Below are positions 8,979 to 17,039 of a DNA stretch of 64,000 nt, piece by piece. Origin of the DNA: a virus; the IMG/VR virus record IMGVR_UViG_3300033156_000587, positions 1 through 64,000 of that record. The stretch is one strand, 5' to 3'. The position numbers were made by a program, and so were the translations under genes. Position 1 is the first letter of the stretch, and each line of letters opens with the position of its first letter. The notes beneath the pieces are model-generated. The model was not told the DNA's origin and ran no database searches. It worked only from the letters and a program-made list of their open reading frames with translations.

Positions 8979-10460
8979 TTAGATTACCAGGTTATCGGCG
9001 ATCACGATGTTGTTCGTCCCGGTGTCATTTCCAATCGACCCGCTCGTGTTCCGGGCCAAGAAGTTACCGTGAACCAGGATATTGCTAGCGGAGGTATTGC
9101 CGATGTCGATCCCGTAACCTCCGTTTTCCATGCACATGTTATTCGAGATCATGTTGTCCTTCGTGGCAGAGATATTGTACAAGAAGATCCCGGTTGCTCC
9201 ATTTGCCCTCACGTCATTACCTTCAACGATGCAACGGTCACCATAGATGAAGAACCCGGTGTCCGAGCAATTCCGAACCTTGTTCCCGACGAACACGTTG
9301 TCCGAACTTCCCCAGTTTTCCACGCCTCGGCCAGTGATGTCCGAGATGTCATTGCCGGACACGAAAGCTGAAGCAGACTGGTTCAGTCGGATCGCGTCAT
9401 TGCCGGTACCTATGATCACATTTCCCTCAATTTTCGTCCCGTGCCCGGCCCAGAGGCCGATCCCATATGACCCAGCGTTTTCGATCCGGTTCCGGCTGAT
9501 TAGAGACTCCTGGAGATCGTTGGCATCCCCAGCGATCCCGTTTGTGGCGGTATCCTTGATCCAGTTGTCTACGATCATAGCCGAGGTGGCGAAGTTATCA
9601 GCCCAGATCCCGGTAGCTCCTTGTTCCCAGACCCGGCAACCTCGGATCTCTACTCGGTCCGCCCCGTTCAGGAAGATCCCATCCCAACCGCCACTCGCGG
9701 TAATGTCAATCAGCCTTGAGTCATTGCCCTGCACCTCGATGAGACCCGCGTTCCCCTCGTTCGTGACCTTGATCCTGTAGATCACCACGGAGCCACTGGA
9801 GATCGTGATCGTGGCCGCAGTGCTGGCGCCACGGATCTCGGACTCGTCCCCAGCTCCGATGATCGTGAGCGGGCTGGAGATCGTTACGTTCTCCGAGTAG
9901 GTGCCGGGAGCGATGTAGATCACCTCGTTCGAGCTGGCTGACGAGAGGGCATCTGTCAGCGTGGACGCAGTTCCTCCGGAAAGGGCGACGACATGGTCTG
10001 CGATCCAGTGGTTCGCCGCGCTACCACCTCCCGCGGGAGCCGATACGAACTCGATACCGGTCTCGCCGGAGTTAACGGCGAGATAGCATCCGGAGTACCC
10101 GGTGTAAGCGGACGGAGTGTCCAAGAGGTCGAGGAACATCGATGCCGAGCTCACCGCGGTGGGCGCCCATTCGGATGCAGACCCATCCCAGACGAGGTGG
10201 TCGCCATTGGACGGAGCGCTCCCGCTTACCGAGTATCCCCGGATCGTCTGGGCGTCGCCGCCGACCTGGACCCAGGAGACCGCGGACGCGTCGATAAGCA
10301 TCCAAAGCGAATCATCATCTAGTTGTCTCGCGAGCTTCCCCTCATCGTCCGAGGTCAGACCAGACGCGTTCTCGCGATCCGAGGCACTGGTGAAGGCCCA
10401 CTGGTACGGAATATGAATCCCCTCGGTTGTCTTCAGGTAGCCATGCCTCACCTCGGCCAT
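8979..10460 (-). CDS. Beta-helix tail spike / fibre protein (copy 2)
   Basis: 493 residues. An N-terminal fibre-attachment region (EGIHIPYQWAF, DDDSLWMLID, WVQVGGDAQTIRG) is followed by the LLDTPSAYTGYSG motif and a parallel beta-helix (~180-493) with NosD-like turns. From the DTPSAY motif onward it is clearly a paralogue of 4078-5277, but it has about 100 extra N-terminal residues, so this copy may anchor to the tail while the other lacks the anchor. The start has AGAGGTGATAC upstream. Confidence 0.8.
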   Translation of the reverse strand: MAEVRHGYLKTTEGIHIPYQWAFTSASDRENASGLTSDDEGKLARQLDDDSLWMLIDASAVSWVQVGGDAQTIRGYSVSGSAPSNGDHLVWDGSASEWAPTAVSSASMFLDLLDTPSAYTGYSGCYLAVNSGETGIEFVSAPAGGGSAANHWIADHVVALSGGTASTLTDALSSASSNEVIYIAPGTYSENVTISSPLTIIGAGDESEIRGASTAATITISSGSVVIYRIKVTNEGNAGLIEVQGNDSRLIDITASGGWDGIFLNGADRVEIRGCRVWEQGATGIWADNFATSAMIVDNWIKDTATNGIAGDANDLQESLISRNRIENAGSYGIGLWAGHGTKIEGNVIIGTGNDAIRLNQSASAFVSGNDISDITGRGVENWGSSDNVFVGNKVRNCSDTGFFIYGDRCIVEGNDVRANGATGIFLYNISATKDNMISNNMCMENGGYGIDIGNTSASNILVHGNFLARNTSGSIGNDTGTNNIVIADNLVI

Positions 10461-10463
10461 GTA

Positions 10464-11507
10464 TCACCTCTCGTCTGCCATTAGGAGCAGGAATGAGTTC
10501 TCCTCTACTAACCAGTTTCCGCTCGCATCGAGCAAAGGTCTGTGAGCTTGTATACTTCCAGCACCAACGCTGACGTGGAAATAACCCGGGCCGGGAGCCG
10601 ATGCAGTTATCCCGTCAACGTAGGCCTTGGGAACCGCGTCCTGGCTTGCCGAAGGCCAAAAGGCGAGTTCTAGCTGAGTGATTCCAGAGGGCGAGACCGT
10701 CATGACGGGGACAGATCCTGCCCTGAACTGAATCACACATCCTGAATAGTCAAGCGAGAAATTCGGGAAGCTCCCTCCGGGCAGTCCTAAAACTACATCG
10801 CCAGGGTGGAATGTCCCTACTCCAGGGATCGTTACAGACGAGCTGAATAGGCCGCCACAAAAGGAACCTGAGGGATCGAAGATGAGGATATTCCCTCCCG
10901 AGACCGTAACCCGGAACAGAGACCCGGCGAGGCTAACCTCGATGTAGCGATCCCCAGAGCCCGCCTTCCAACCCCAAGACCCATCCTCTAGCCTGCCCTC
11001 CTTGAGAACCGTAGACCCGGAGTCAGGATCTCTTGACTCGGCATAGCCTGATCCACTTGCGAAGATGCGAACAGGGTCGGAGCCGGAGACCTCCTCGATC
11101 TCGCCGTCCGAAGCGTCATAAAGGATATACGCCTTCCCGACGCGACCAAAGAGAGCGTCTCCCTTCCCAAAGGATGCCGAGTCAATGACGGTATCCTCAG
11201 TAAACGTCATGATGCCGGGTGTCTCGAAGCCTGTGACCGCGTTCGTCATGACCCAATATGGGTTCGTGTCTGTCCCGTAGTTAATCGCCGTGATTTGCAT
11301 TCCCGGCGAGACTTGAGCCCCGTACGGAATGGTGACATACTGATTCTCTATGCCGTCCACGGTCGCGATCACGGCATAAGCCTGCCCGGTCGCGTCACGT
11401 TCCACGGACTGAATGATAACGTTCGTCGTGGCGACCGTGCCTCGCTCTGTGCGACGTTTCAGTAATTCAGCTATAGACCTGATCGTGCGATTGATCTCTA
11501 TCGTCAT
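10464..11507 (-). CDS. Tail tip / baseplate-associated protein
   Basis: 347 residues. The first ~110 residues have the look of an OB-like or spike-base domain (TNVIIQSVERDATGQAYAVI, VTIPYGAQVSPGMQI), followed by Gly/Ser-rich beta structure and a KAYVDG fibre-type motif near residue 296. The ATG overlaps the stop of the previous gene (ATGA). Likely a tail tip component; no specific family is claimed. Confidence 0.55.
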   Translation of the reverse strand: MTIEINRTIRSIAELLKRRTERGTVATTNVIIQSVERDATGQAYAVIATVDGIENQYVTIPYGAQVSPGMQITAINYGTDTNPYWVMTNAVTGFETPGIMTFTEDTVIDSASFGKGDALFGRVGKAYILYDASDGEIEEVSGSDPVRIFASGSGYAESRDPDSGSTVLKEGRLEDGSWGWKAGSGDRYIEVSLAGSLFRVTVSGGNILIFDPSGSFCGGLFSSSVTIPGVGTFHPGDVVLGLPGGSFPNFSLDYSGCVIQFRAGSVPVMTVSPSGITQLELAFWPSASQDAVPKAYVDGITASAPGPGYFHVSVGAGSIQAHRPLLDASGNWLVEENSFLLLMADER

Positions 11508-11953
11508 GACCAGCTCAACGGCGTCACGTAAATCAACGCGTCAGCGGAACCCGCTCGGATGAAACTTGCCGAGCTGAACAAGGTCACATCCCAGATCGCA
11601 TTATAACCTGCAGAGAAATAATGGCCCGCGTTAGCAGATGGCGACGTGATGAATCCCACACGAACTGGCTCGTCAGTGGACCACAGGACGTGGGTCGTCG
11701 CTGAGTGAAAACTTCCCGCGACCACGGGATCTGAACCAGCGGTGATCGCCTGCTCGGAATCCGAAGTGTTGAGCTCGAACGCAGGCTCAGACAGCCCCTT
11801 CACCCGCAACGGGTTTGTCGCGTCTCCCATGGGGCTGCCGGAATTATCGGCGAGCAGGACAGTCTGGATGTGCAGCGATCCGTCGGAATAGGTCTTGATG
11901 TAATCCCCTGAGGTATCAGGGGCTCGGATAACGTAACTCTGAGTCAGGGGCAT
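11504..11953 (-). CDS. Tail-region structural protein, unknown
   Basis: 149 residues, beta-rich, with no enzyme motif. Two segments (LNTSDSEQAITAG and WSTDEPVRVGFITSP) resemble small phage structural proteins with jelly-roll folds. AGGAGG precedes the ATG. Assignment to the virion rests on its position between baseplate and spike genes. Confidence 0.5.
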   Translation of the reverse strand: MPLTQSYVIRAPDTSGDYIKTYSDGSLHIQTVLLADNSGSPMGDATNPLRVKGLSEPAFELNTSDSEQAITAGSDPVVAGSFHSATTHVLWSTDEPVRVGFITSPSANAGHYFSAGYNAIWDVTLFSSASFIRAGSADALIYVTPLSWS

Positions 11954-11963
11954 ATGTTACCTC

Positions 11964-12629
11964 CTAAGTTGCCTTGATCTCCTGAAGTCCAATCCTCGCG
12001 GAATATGATTCGGGCCCTTCCTGAATGTCAATCTGGTCCACAATACCCAGACCTTCTAGATCTTCCCACTGAACCTCGTGAACCTGAAAGCCCCAGACAT
12101 GATCAATAAGCCCGACGGGTTCCACCTTCCATGCTCGCGTGCTATGAGCCTTCACATAAGCCATCTGTGCCAGGAATGGACCATTGGACAAGGGCGCGAT
12201 CAACTCGCCTGCATCGTAAACTTTCCCTTGAGGTGCAATACCCTCCGGATACAGGAACTCTTGGGTCGCATTGGACCCAGGGTCTCGAACTTTGATCTTT
12301 GCCCTGCGATAGTTAGGATTCGGCTCAAAGGAGATATCAGAGACGATTGAATTCTCCGTTGTCCAAGTGATGGATGGCTCCAGGCCATTTTCGTCTCTCG
12401 TAAACCACGGGTCCGGGATTAATACAAGCGTCGAGTCTGGCATCTCGACCAGGAATAGGCCAAACTTCTCGCAGAGATCGCTGATGGCTTGGAGGTAAGT
12501 CGTGTTCGAGATCGAATATTCCTTAAGCCCCGGCACGTTCACGCCTCGGTAGATGAGCCAGTCCGGCGGGAGATTGAAGTGTATTATCAACAGCTTGTAG
12601 ATTAGATCTGTAGCTCGGTCCGTCGTCAT
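11964..12629 (-). CDS. Baseplate hub-like protein
   Basis: 221 residues from the ATG at 12629, chosen because it forms an ATGA overlap with the upstream gene. The protein has a long helical start (DLIYKLLIIHFNLPPDWL), then TYLQAISDLCEKFGLFLVEM and repeated beta segments ending in IDQIDIQEGP-like strands. This is the arrangement seen in the second half of gp27/late-control-D-type hub proteins. Together with the preceding 777-residue protein it likely forms the tail tip. Confidence 0.5.
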   Translation of the reverse strand: MTTDRATDLIYKLLIIHFNLPPDWLIYRGVNVPGLKEYSISNTTYLQAISDLCEKFGLFLVEMPDSTLVLIPDPWFTRDENGLEPSITWTTENSIVSDISFEPNPNYRRAKIKVRDPGSNATQEFLYPEGIAPQGKVYDAGELIAPLSNGPFLAQMAYVKAHSTRAWKVEPVGLIDHVWGFQVHEVQWEDLEGLGIVDQIDIQEGPESYSARIGLQEIKAT

Positions 12630-14959
12630 CGTAGCCGATCCCACATGTTGAGTTGTGTGATCTTGATCTCGTTCAAGCGGGCACGCCCACCTAAGTATAC
12701 CACATGGACTCCCTCGTTAACGGGCCCGATAGAAGAATCGAGGGTTAATGTCGTGCCAGACCCCTTTGCATATCCTACCCTGAATTCACCAACGCTGATG
12801 TACCCAGTGCTCGGCATCTTGTCAAACCAGCGTCCTGGGATCAACTCGATCGCTGTTGTGCCCGGGGGATAATAACTCTTCGTCCTCCCCACAACGGATC
12901 CCATCTGATCGATGATCATCATAACCCATCGAATGCGGCGCCCTTCCGGGAAGTCCACGGTCATGACGTGCAGCTTGTTCCGGCTCCAAGTTTTCACCGG
13001 CTTGGTCCAGTCTAGTTGCCAGTTGTCCGTAGGCGGGAACCTGGGCGAGTCATATTTTGAGATCAGAACCCGAGCGGCGTATGGAATGGGCCACAACCCC
13101 TCTTTTCGGATGAACTGAATCGAGGAGATCTTCCTGGCCCGAGTAGCTAAACCGTCCACGATCTGATATACGCGTTCACCGTCCGAATGCGCAGCTACTC
13201 GTGTGCCGAGGACGCCGCGGACGACCCCGATCAGGGCCTCCTCAGTCCTGTCTGAATACTGGATGATCTCCGTGCCAACGCGAATATAGCCAGAGTCGTC
13301 CAAACCGCTGGTATCGTACTCCTCACTCCCCGCTTTTGGCCGAATTTTGATGATGCCATCCGCCGGATCGTTTTTGTCGGCTGCTAAGTCCTGCCCGAGC
13401 CGCCAGTCAAACTCTCCGAAGTCGGCGGCAATCCATTCGGCATCCGCGGATTGGGCCCTAGGTTTCCCGCGGTATTCGCCTGGAGCGGGTGATTCCTCTT
13501 CAATCCAATCCGATGCGGTATCCGTGTCTTGTCCAGCGGGAAATCGCCGAATAGCATGACCGCGGGCTGGTCGTTTCACCCACGGGCCATTCCAGAACCC
13601 GTAAGGATGTCCGTCGGGAGTATCCGAGCCATCACCCCAGGCTACCCCATCATTCGAGCCCCAGCCCTTTGGCCTCACGTGGATAAAGCCATTGGTGTAC
13701 CCTAAATGGAACAGCCTGGCATTTTTAGAATGGCCTCTGAGGGAACTCCATTCGATGATGGGTATATCGCCTGGGTCAAACATCTGTCTGAAAGCGGTTG
13801 CATTGTAGCAGAGGATGATAGGCTTTCCGACTATAACTTGATCGTGAAGGGCCGAGTCCGATAAGTCCAAGTAGTAGCCTGTAGGTCCAGGATCTTCTCC
13901 TTCTTCCCAAGTCGTTTGATGATTGTAAATCCTGATCTCGCCCACTTTCCAGTTTTGGACGAGCCAAATCCTAAACCACTGATACTCACTCCCGAACCCA
14001 ACTGGCGGCAACATGAAGACTTCATCTATGCAAATGCCAGCGCTCGGGTTTGGATCTTCCCAGGCCACATTGTTCGGCTCGCCCTCGGAGATCCAAAGCG
14101 TGTTGAGATCGCCGTCAACCACGTTGTCCGGATCAACCGACTCAGGCTCTCCTAGGAGCCAATCATCTGAATCTGCTTCCAGATAAAGATCGGCCAAGAC
14201 CGAGGACGCCCGTGTGCTGACACCTTCTACAGGCACGGGTTCTTCCCTGCCACCCCGACCGCCGCCTCCACCGCGGGAGAGCGCGGGCGCTGCGGAATTC
14301 TCCAACTTATATGTCAAGCCCCGTACCGTGATTTCCGCGTCCGCGACATTCAAGTAGTCCTTCTTGATCGAGACATTCGCGATCCAGCCCACAAACCAAA
14401 CCTTCCAGTCGGTCCAGGTCCCGCTGACCCATTTCCGTCTCAACACGCAGATCGCGAAATCATGTCCCAGGAATCGCTTGGGGATCTCAAAGAATTCAAC
14501 TTTCGCATCCCAATTAAATATCCTGCCTCTGAGGCCTGCCTTGAACCTGATATCGGAGTGGTAGTAATCGGTAACAGGCCAGAAAACGCGAACCGTAGAA
14601 CCGGCGCTCGCGGTGAACGGGTCGGAAAGGACGATCAAGTTCGCGAGTGAATTTCCGATCTTCCCGGAGTAGGCTACGGCATAGCCATTAACCCAGACCA
14701 TGCCTATGCTCGGCAAGTCGGATGCGTCCGTCAGATCAATGGTGGAGTCAGAACTGCTGTCATAGCTTGACGCAAGGGTTGTCTCAAAGGTTAATAAGTT
14801 CGGCGGGCCTTGGTTCCAAGCAAACTTCAGTCCGACCGGCCAATTCTCCCACGGAGGGCCGACATATACGCGGAAATCGAACGCGATCTGTTCCGCGGTG
14901 AGCTCGTCTACCTGTTCAGCATATGTCCCCTTCCTGCTTGATGCGATCGCGCGAAGCAT
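12626..14959 (-). CDS. Large tail-tip / baseplate protein
   Basis: 777 residues. It opens with a charged segment, then beta-rich domains; a Gly/Arg-rich linker (residues ~229-238) separates the N-terminal part from a discoidin-like section around DGDLNTLWI. A region near residue 560 (YIRVGTEIIQYSDRTEEAL) resembles strands found in phage tail proteins. Downstream of the tape measure and upstream of fibres, it is the likely central tail-tip protein. Molecular function is inferred from size and order. Confidence 0.6.
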   Translation of the reverse strand: MLRAIASSRKGTYAEQVDELTAEQIAFDFRVYVGPPWENWPVGLKFAWNQGPPNLLTFETTLASSYDSSSDSTIDLTDASDLPSIGMVWVNGYAVAYSGKIGNSLANLIVLSDPFTASAGSTVRVFWPVTDYYHSDIRFKAGLRGRIFNWDAKVEFFEIPKRFLGHDFAICVLRRKWVSGTWTDWKVWFVGWIANVSIKKDYLNVADAEITVRGLTYKLENSAAPALSRGGGGGRGGREEPVPVEGVSTRASSVLADLYLEADSDDWLLGEPESVDPDNVVDGDLNTLWISEGEPNNVAWEDPNPSAGICIDEVFMLPPVGFGSEYQWFRIWLVQNWKVGEIRIYNHQTTWEEGEDPGPTGYYLDLSDSALHDQVIVGKPIILCYNATAFRQMFDPGDIPIIEWSSLRGHSKNARLFHLGYTNGFIHVRPKGWGSNDGVAWGDGSDTPDGHPYGFWNGPWVKRPARGHAIRRFPAGQDTDTASDWIEEESPAPGEYRGKPRAQSADAEWIAADFGEFDWRLGQDLAADKNDPADGIIKIRPKAGSEEYDTSGLDDSGYIRVGTEIIQYSDRTEEALIGVVRGVLGTRVAAHSDGERVYQIVDGLATRARKISSIQFIRKEGLWPIPYAARVLISKYDSPRFPPTDNWQLDWTKPVKTWSRNKLHVMTVDFPEGRRIRWVMMIIDQMGSVVGRTKSYYPPGTTAIELIPGRWFDKMPSTGYISVGEFRVGYAKGSGTTLTLDSSIGPVNEGVHVVYLGGRARLNEIKITQLNMWDRLR

Positions 14960-14962
14960 AGC

Positions 14963-15346
14963 TCACTCCAACGAGTAGCTCCACTCAATGCCCGTGAACT
15001 GGACGGAAAAGTCCGAGAACTTACACGCGGCCATCGTCTCGCTTCCAAACGTGGGCCGCCACATGTACGCCGAACCTGAGACCCAAGCGTTCAACTCAGG
15101 ATGGAAGAAGTCGATCGTAACTTGCACGTAAAGCTGGCTCGGAGATGAAAAGAACTGCATCCACCAGTTAATCCCGTTCTGGTTGATCCATGGCCTGCCG
15201 ACACGCATCTCATACTTCGGCAAGACTCGGGTCGGAATCACCGTGGCCCGAACCTTTGTGGGACCCGGTTCTAGAAACACTGGTGGCTCCTGTACTGTTG
15301 GGTAGGCATCATGGATCGGTATAGACCCGTTGATCATGAATGTCAT
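14963..15346 (-). CDS. Tail protein, paralogue of upstream gene
   Basis: 127 residues with a core MINGSIPIHDAYPT, RPWINQNGINWWMQFFSS and YVQVTIDFFHPELNAWVSG. The same core order (ING, REWINQDGLDWWLSLF, YVTASVSLYDPLSNGW) occurs in the gene immediately upstream, so the pair is a tandem duplication. The start overlaps the previous stop (ATGA). Probably small structural subunits of the distal tail. Confidence 0.55.
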   Translation of the reverse strand: MTFMINGSIPIHDAYPTVQEPPVFLEPGPTKVRATVIPTRVLPKYEMRVGRPWINQNGINWWMQFFSSPSQLYVQVTIDFFHPELNAWVSGSAYMWRPTFGSETMAACKFSDFSVQFTGIEWSYSLE

Positions 15347-15936
15347 TCCCAGAACTCCAAGCCAGTGATCTTCACCCTGAACTCAGCGTAGATATTGTCC
15401 GCTGGCTTGTACTCCGGCTTCCAGATATACCCGCTCCCGGATCTCCAACCGTTTGAGAGCGGATCGTAAAGCGATACAGATGCCGTAACGTATGGATCAG
15501 TGGTAGACGTGAACAACGACAGCCACCAGTCCAGGCCATCTTGATTGATCCATTCTCGCCCGACCATTGCACTCGGGAGTCCAATCGCTCTGGCTGGCTT
15601 GCCACCGCCATATTTGGCCGTTGGCTCTGGATATCGGACCACTGGCGGGTTCATTCGGTCCGGCTCTGCATACCAAGGCGGAGCAGAGCCATTTATCAGG
15701 AACCTGCTTCCCGAGGGAAGCGTGACCCGCGTACCCACTTCGATATAGCCCAGGAGCGCAGTCAGGATGATCCCATCACCCGGGTTGATCTCGGCATACT
15801 CTTGGATTGCCGTGGTCCGAATCCCGTCGCCGGGATCGATCTCAGCATATTTGGTAATTGCAGTAGTCCGGATAGACTCGCCGGGATCGACCTCGGCATA
15901 CTCAAGGACCGCGGTGACCTGTGCTGGGCTGGCCAT
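15343..15936 (-). CDS. Tail protein with YAEhDPG tandem repeats
   Basis: 197 residues. Residues 8-65 hold three near-identical 17-residue repeats (EYAEVDPGESIRTTA, KYAEIDPGDGIRTTA, EYAEINPGDGIILTA) and a decayed fourth (GYIEVGTRV). The remainder is a paralogue of the next gene. The repeats may form a short beta-solenoid or polymerisation segment. GGAG precedes the start. Confidence 0.6.
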   Translation of the reverse strand: MASPAQVTAVLEYAEVDPGESIRTTAITKYAEIDPGDGIRTTAIQEYAEINPGDGIILTALLGYIEVGTRVTLPSGSRFLINGSAPPWYAEPDRMNPPVVRYPEPTAKYGGGKPARAIGLPSAMVGREWINQDGLDWWLSLFTSTTDPYVTASVSLYDPLSNGWRSGSGYIWKPEYKPADNIYAEFRVKITGLEFWE

Positions 15937-15940
15937 TTCT

Positions 15941-17023
15941 TTACGGCTCCGAGAAGATTCCCATCTCAGCTTCGTTGACTGCGGTATAGTCGGCCCAAGG
16001 AGAACCCGTGCTCGGGTCCTCCGTGAATCTATGCCACACGATACCCCAAGAACCCTCTAAGTCCTTACCCGGGCTGAGCAGAGAGGCTCCTGGGCCTCGC
16101 CGGACTGCCAACCTGAGCTGAGTGGACGCCGCAGAATTGGTCTTCTCTGCACGCGCCACCACAATCAAAGCTTCGATTGAATTTGATGCGGCAATCGTAG
16201 AAGCTGCGATCTCTTGACCGTAGTAGAAGTCAACAGCACTCGGCACGAAACTTGAGACATACGTCGCCGAGTCATCCGCTGTGCCACTGGCCCAATCGTC
16301 AACCGCCTCTACGTTAACGCTTGCACCTGTAACGTCCCAGTTTGAACTAGCGCCTGCAGAACTAGCCGGGATCGGAAGGAATCGACGATCTGGTGGCGAT
16401 TCATAAGCAGATGCCCCATCCACGGTATCCACGTAAACGTCATCAATCCAAAAATACTGGGCTCCAAGGCTGTTCGTAGGCAGGTATGGGACATAGACAC
16501 TTTCCACCCTTGACCCCGTGCCCGTGGTGTCACCCTCATATAGAAGCTCAAGAATCCCGTCCACATAAACGGCTGCCCAACCGGAAGCAGCGACCTTCCA
16601 GTCTACTCCGATCCGCACGTAGTCCTCGACGCCATTTGCAGCGCTGAAAATCCGCGAGCCAGTCGCGACTCGGGAGCCAGCCACTTCGAGGAACAACATC
16701 CAAGAAGGCGAACACCGAACGCCGCCGATCACGTCGCCTGTATCATCTGTGATTCTGACAATGTAAGGACAAGGAGTCGTCCCGATGCTCTCGCCCGCTA
16801 TCCCGGTGGCCATCCAGAATAGACCCACCCGGACGTGACTTGCAGAAAGCCCATTTATCCGAGCATAAACATCACTAGAAAAATCCTTCACCCGTAACGC
16901 ATAAGATCCCGTCTTGGGAGAACTCGAATCCGCGACCAAATTGTTTGGAGTTCCTCGAACCGGGATCTCATCATTGTCTGCCGTCTCAAACCCTGCCTGC
17001 CAAAACCTGGCAATGGTGGTCAT
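15941..17023 (-). CDS. Tail structural protein with lectin-like sandwich
   Basis: 360 residues. The N-terminal half (ARFWQAGFETADNDEI, YALRVKDFSS, VRIGVDWKVAASGWAAVYVDG) has the layout of a concanavalin-like sandwich; the second half (FLPIPASSAGASSNWDV, YVSSFVPSAVDFYYGQEI) matches a family recurrent in tailed phages next to tape-measure genes. A GGGGAGG site precedes the ATG. Exact role unknown. Confidence 0.6.
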   Translation of the reverse strand: MTTIARFWQAGFETADNDEIPVRGTPNNLVADSSSPKTGSYALRVKDFSSDVYARINGLSASHVRVGLFWMATGIAGESIGTTPCPYIVRITDDTGDVIGGVRCSPSWMLFLEVAGSRVATGSRIFSAANGVEDYVRIGVDWKVAASGWAAVYVDGILELLYEGDTTGTGSRVESVYVPYLPTNSLGAQYFWIDDVYVDTVDGASAYESPPDRRFLPIPASSAGASSNWDVTGASVNVEAVDDWASGTADDSATYVSSFVPSAVDFYYGQEIAASTIAASNSIEALIVVARAEKTNSAASTQLRLAVRRGPGASLLSPGKDLEGSWGIVWHRFTEDPSTGSPWADYTAVNEAEMGIFSEP

Positions 17024-17039
17024 ACACGCCTCCCCTACA

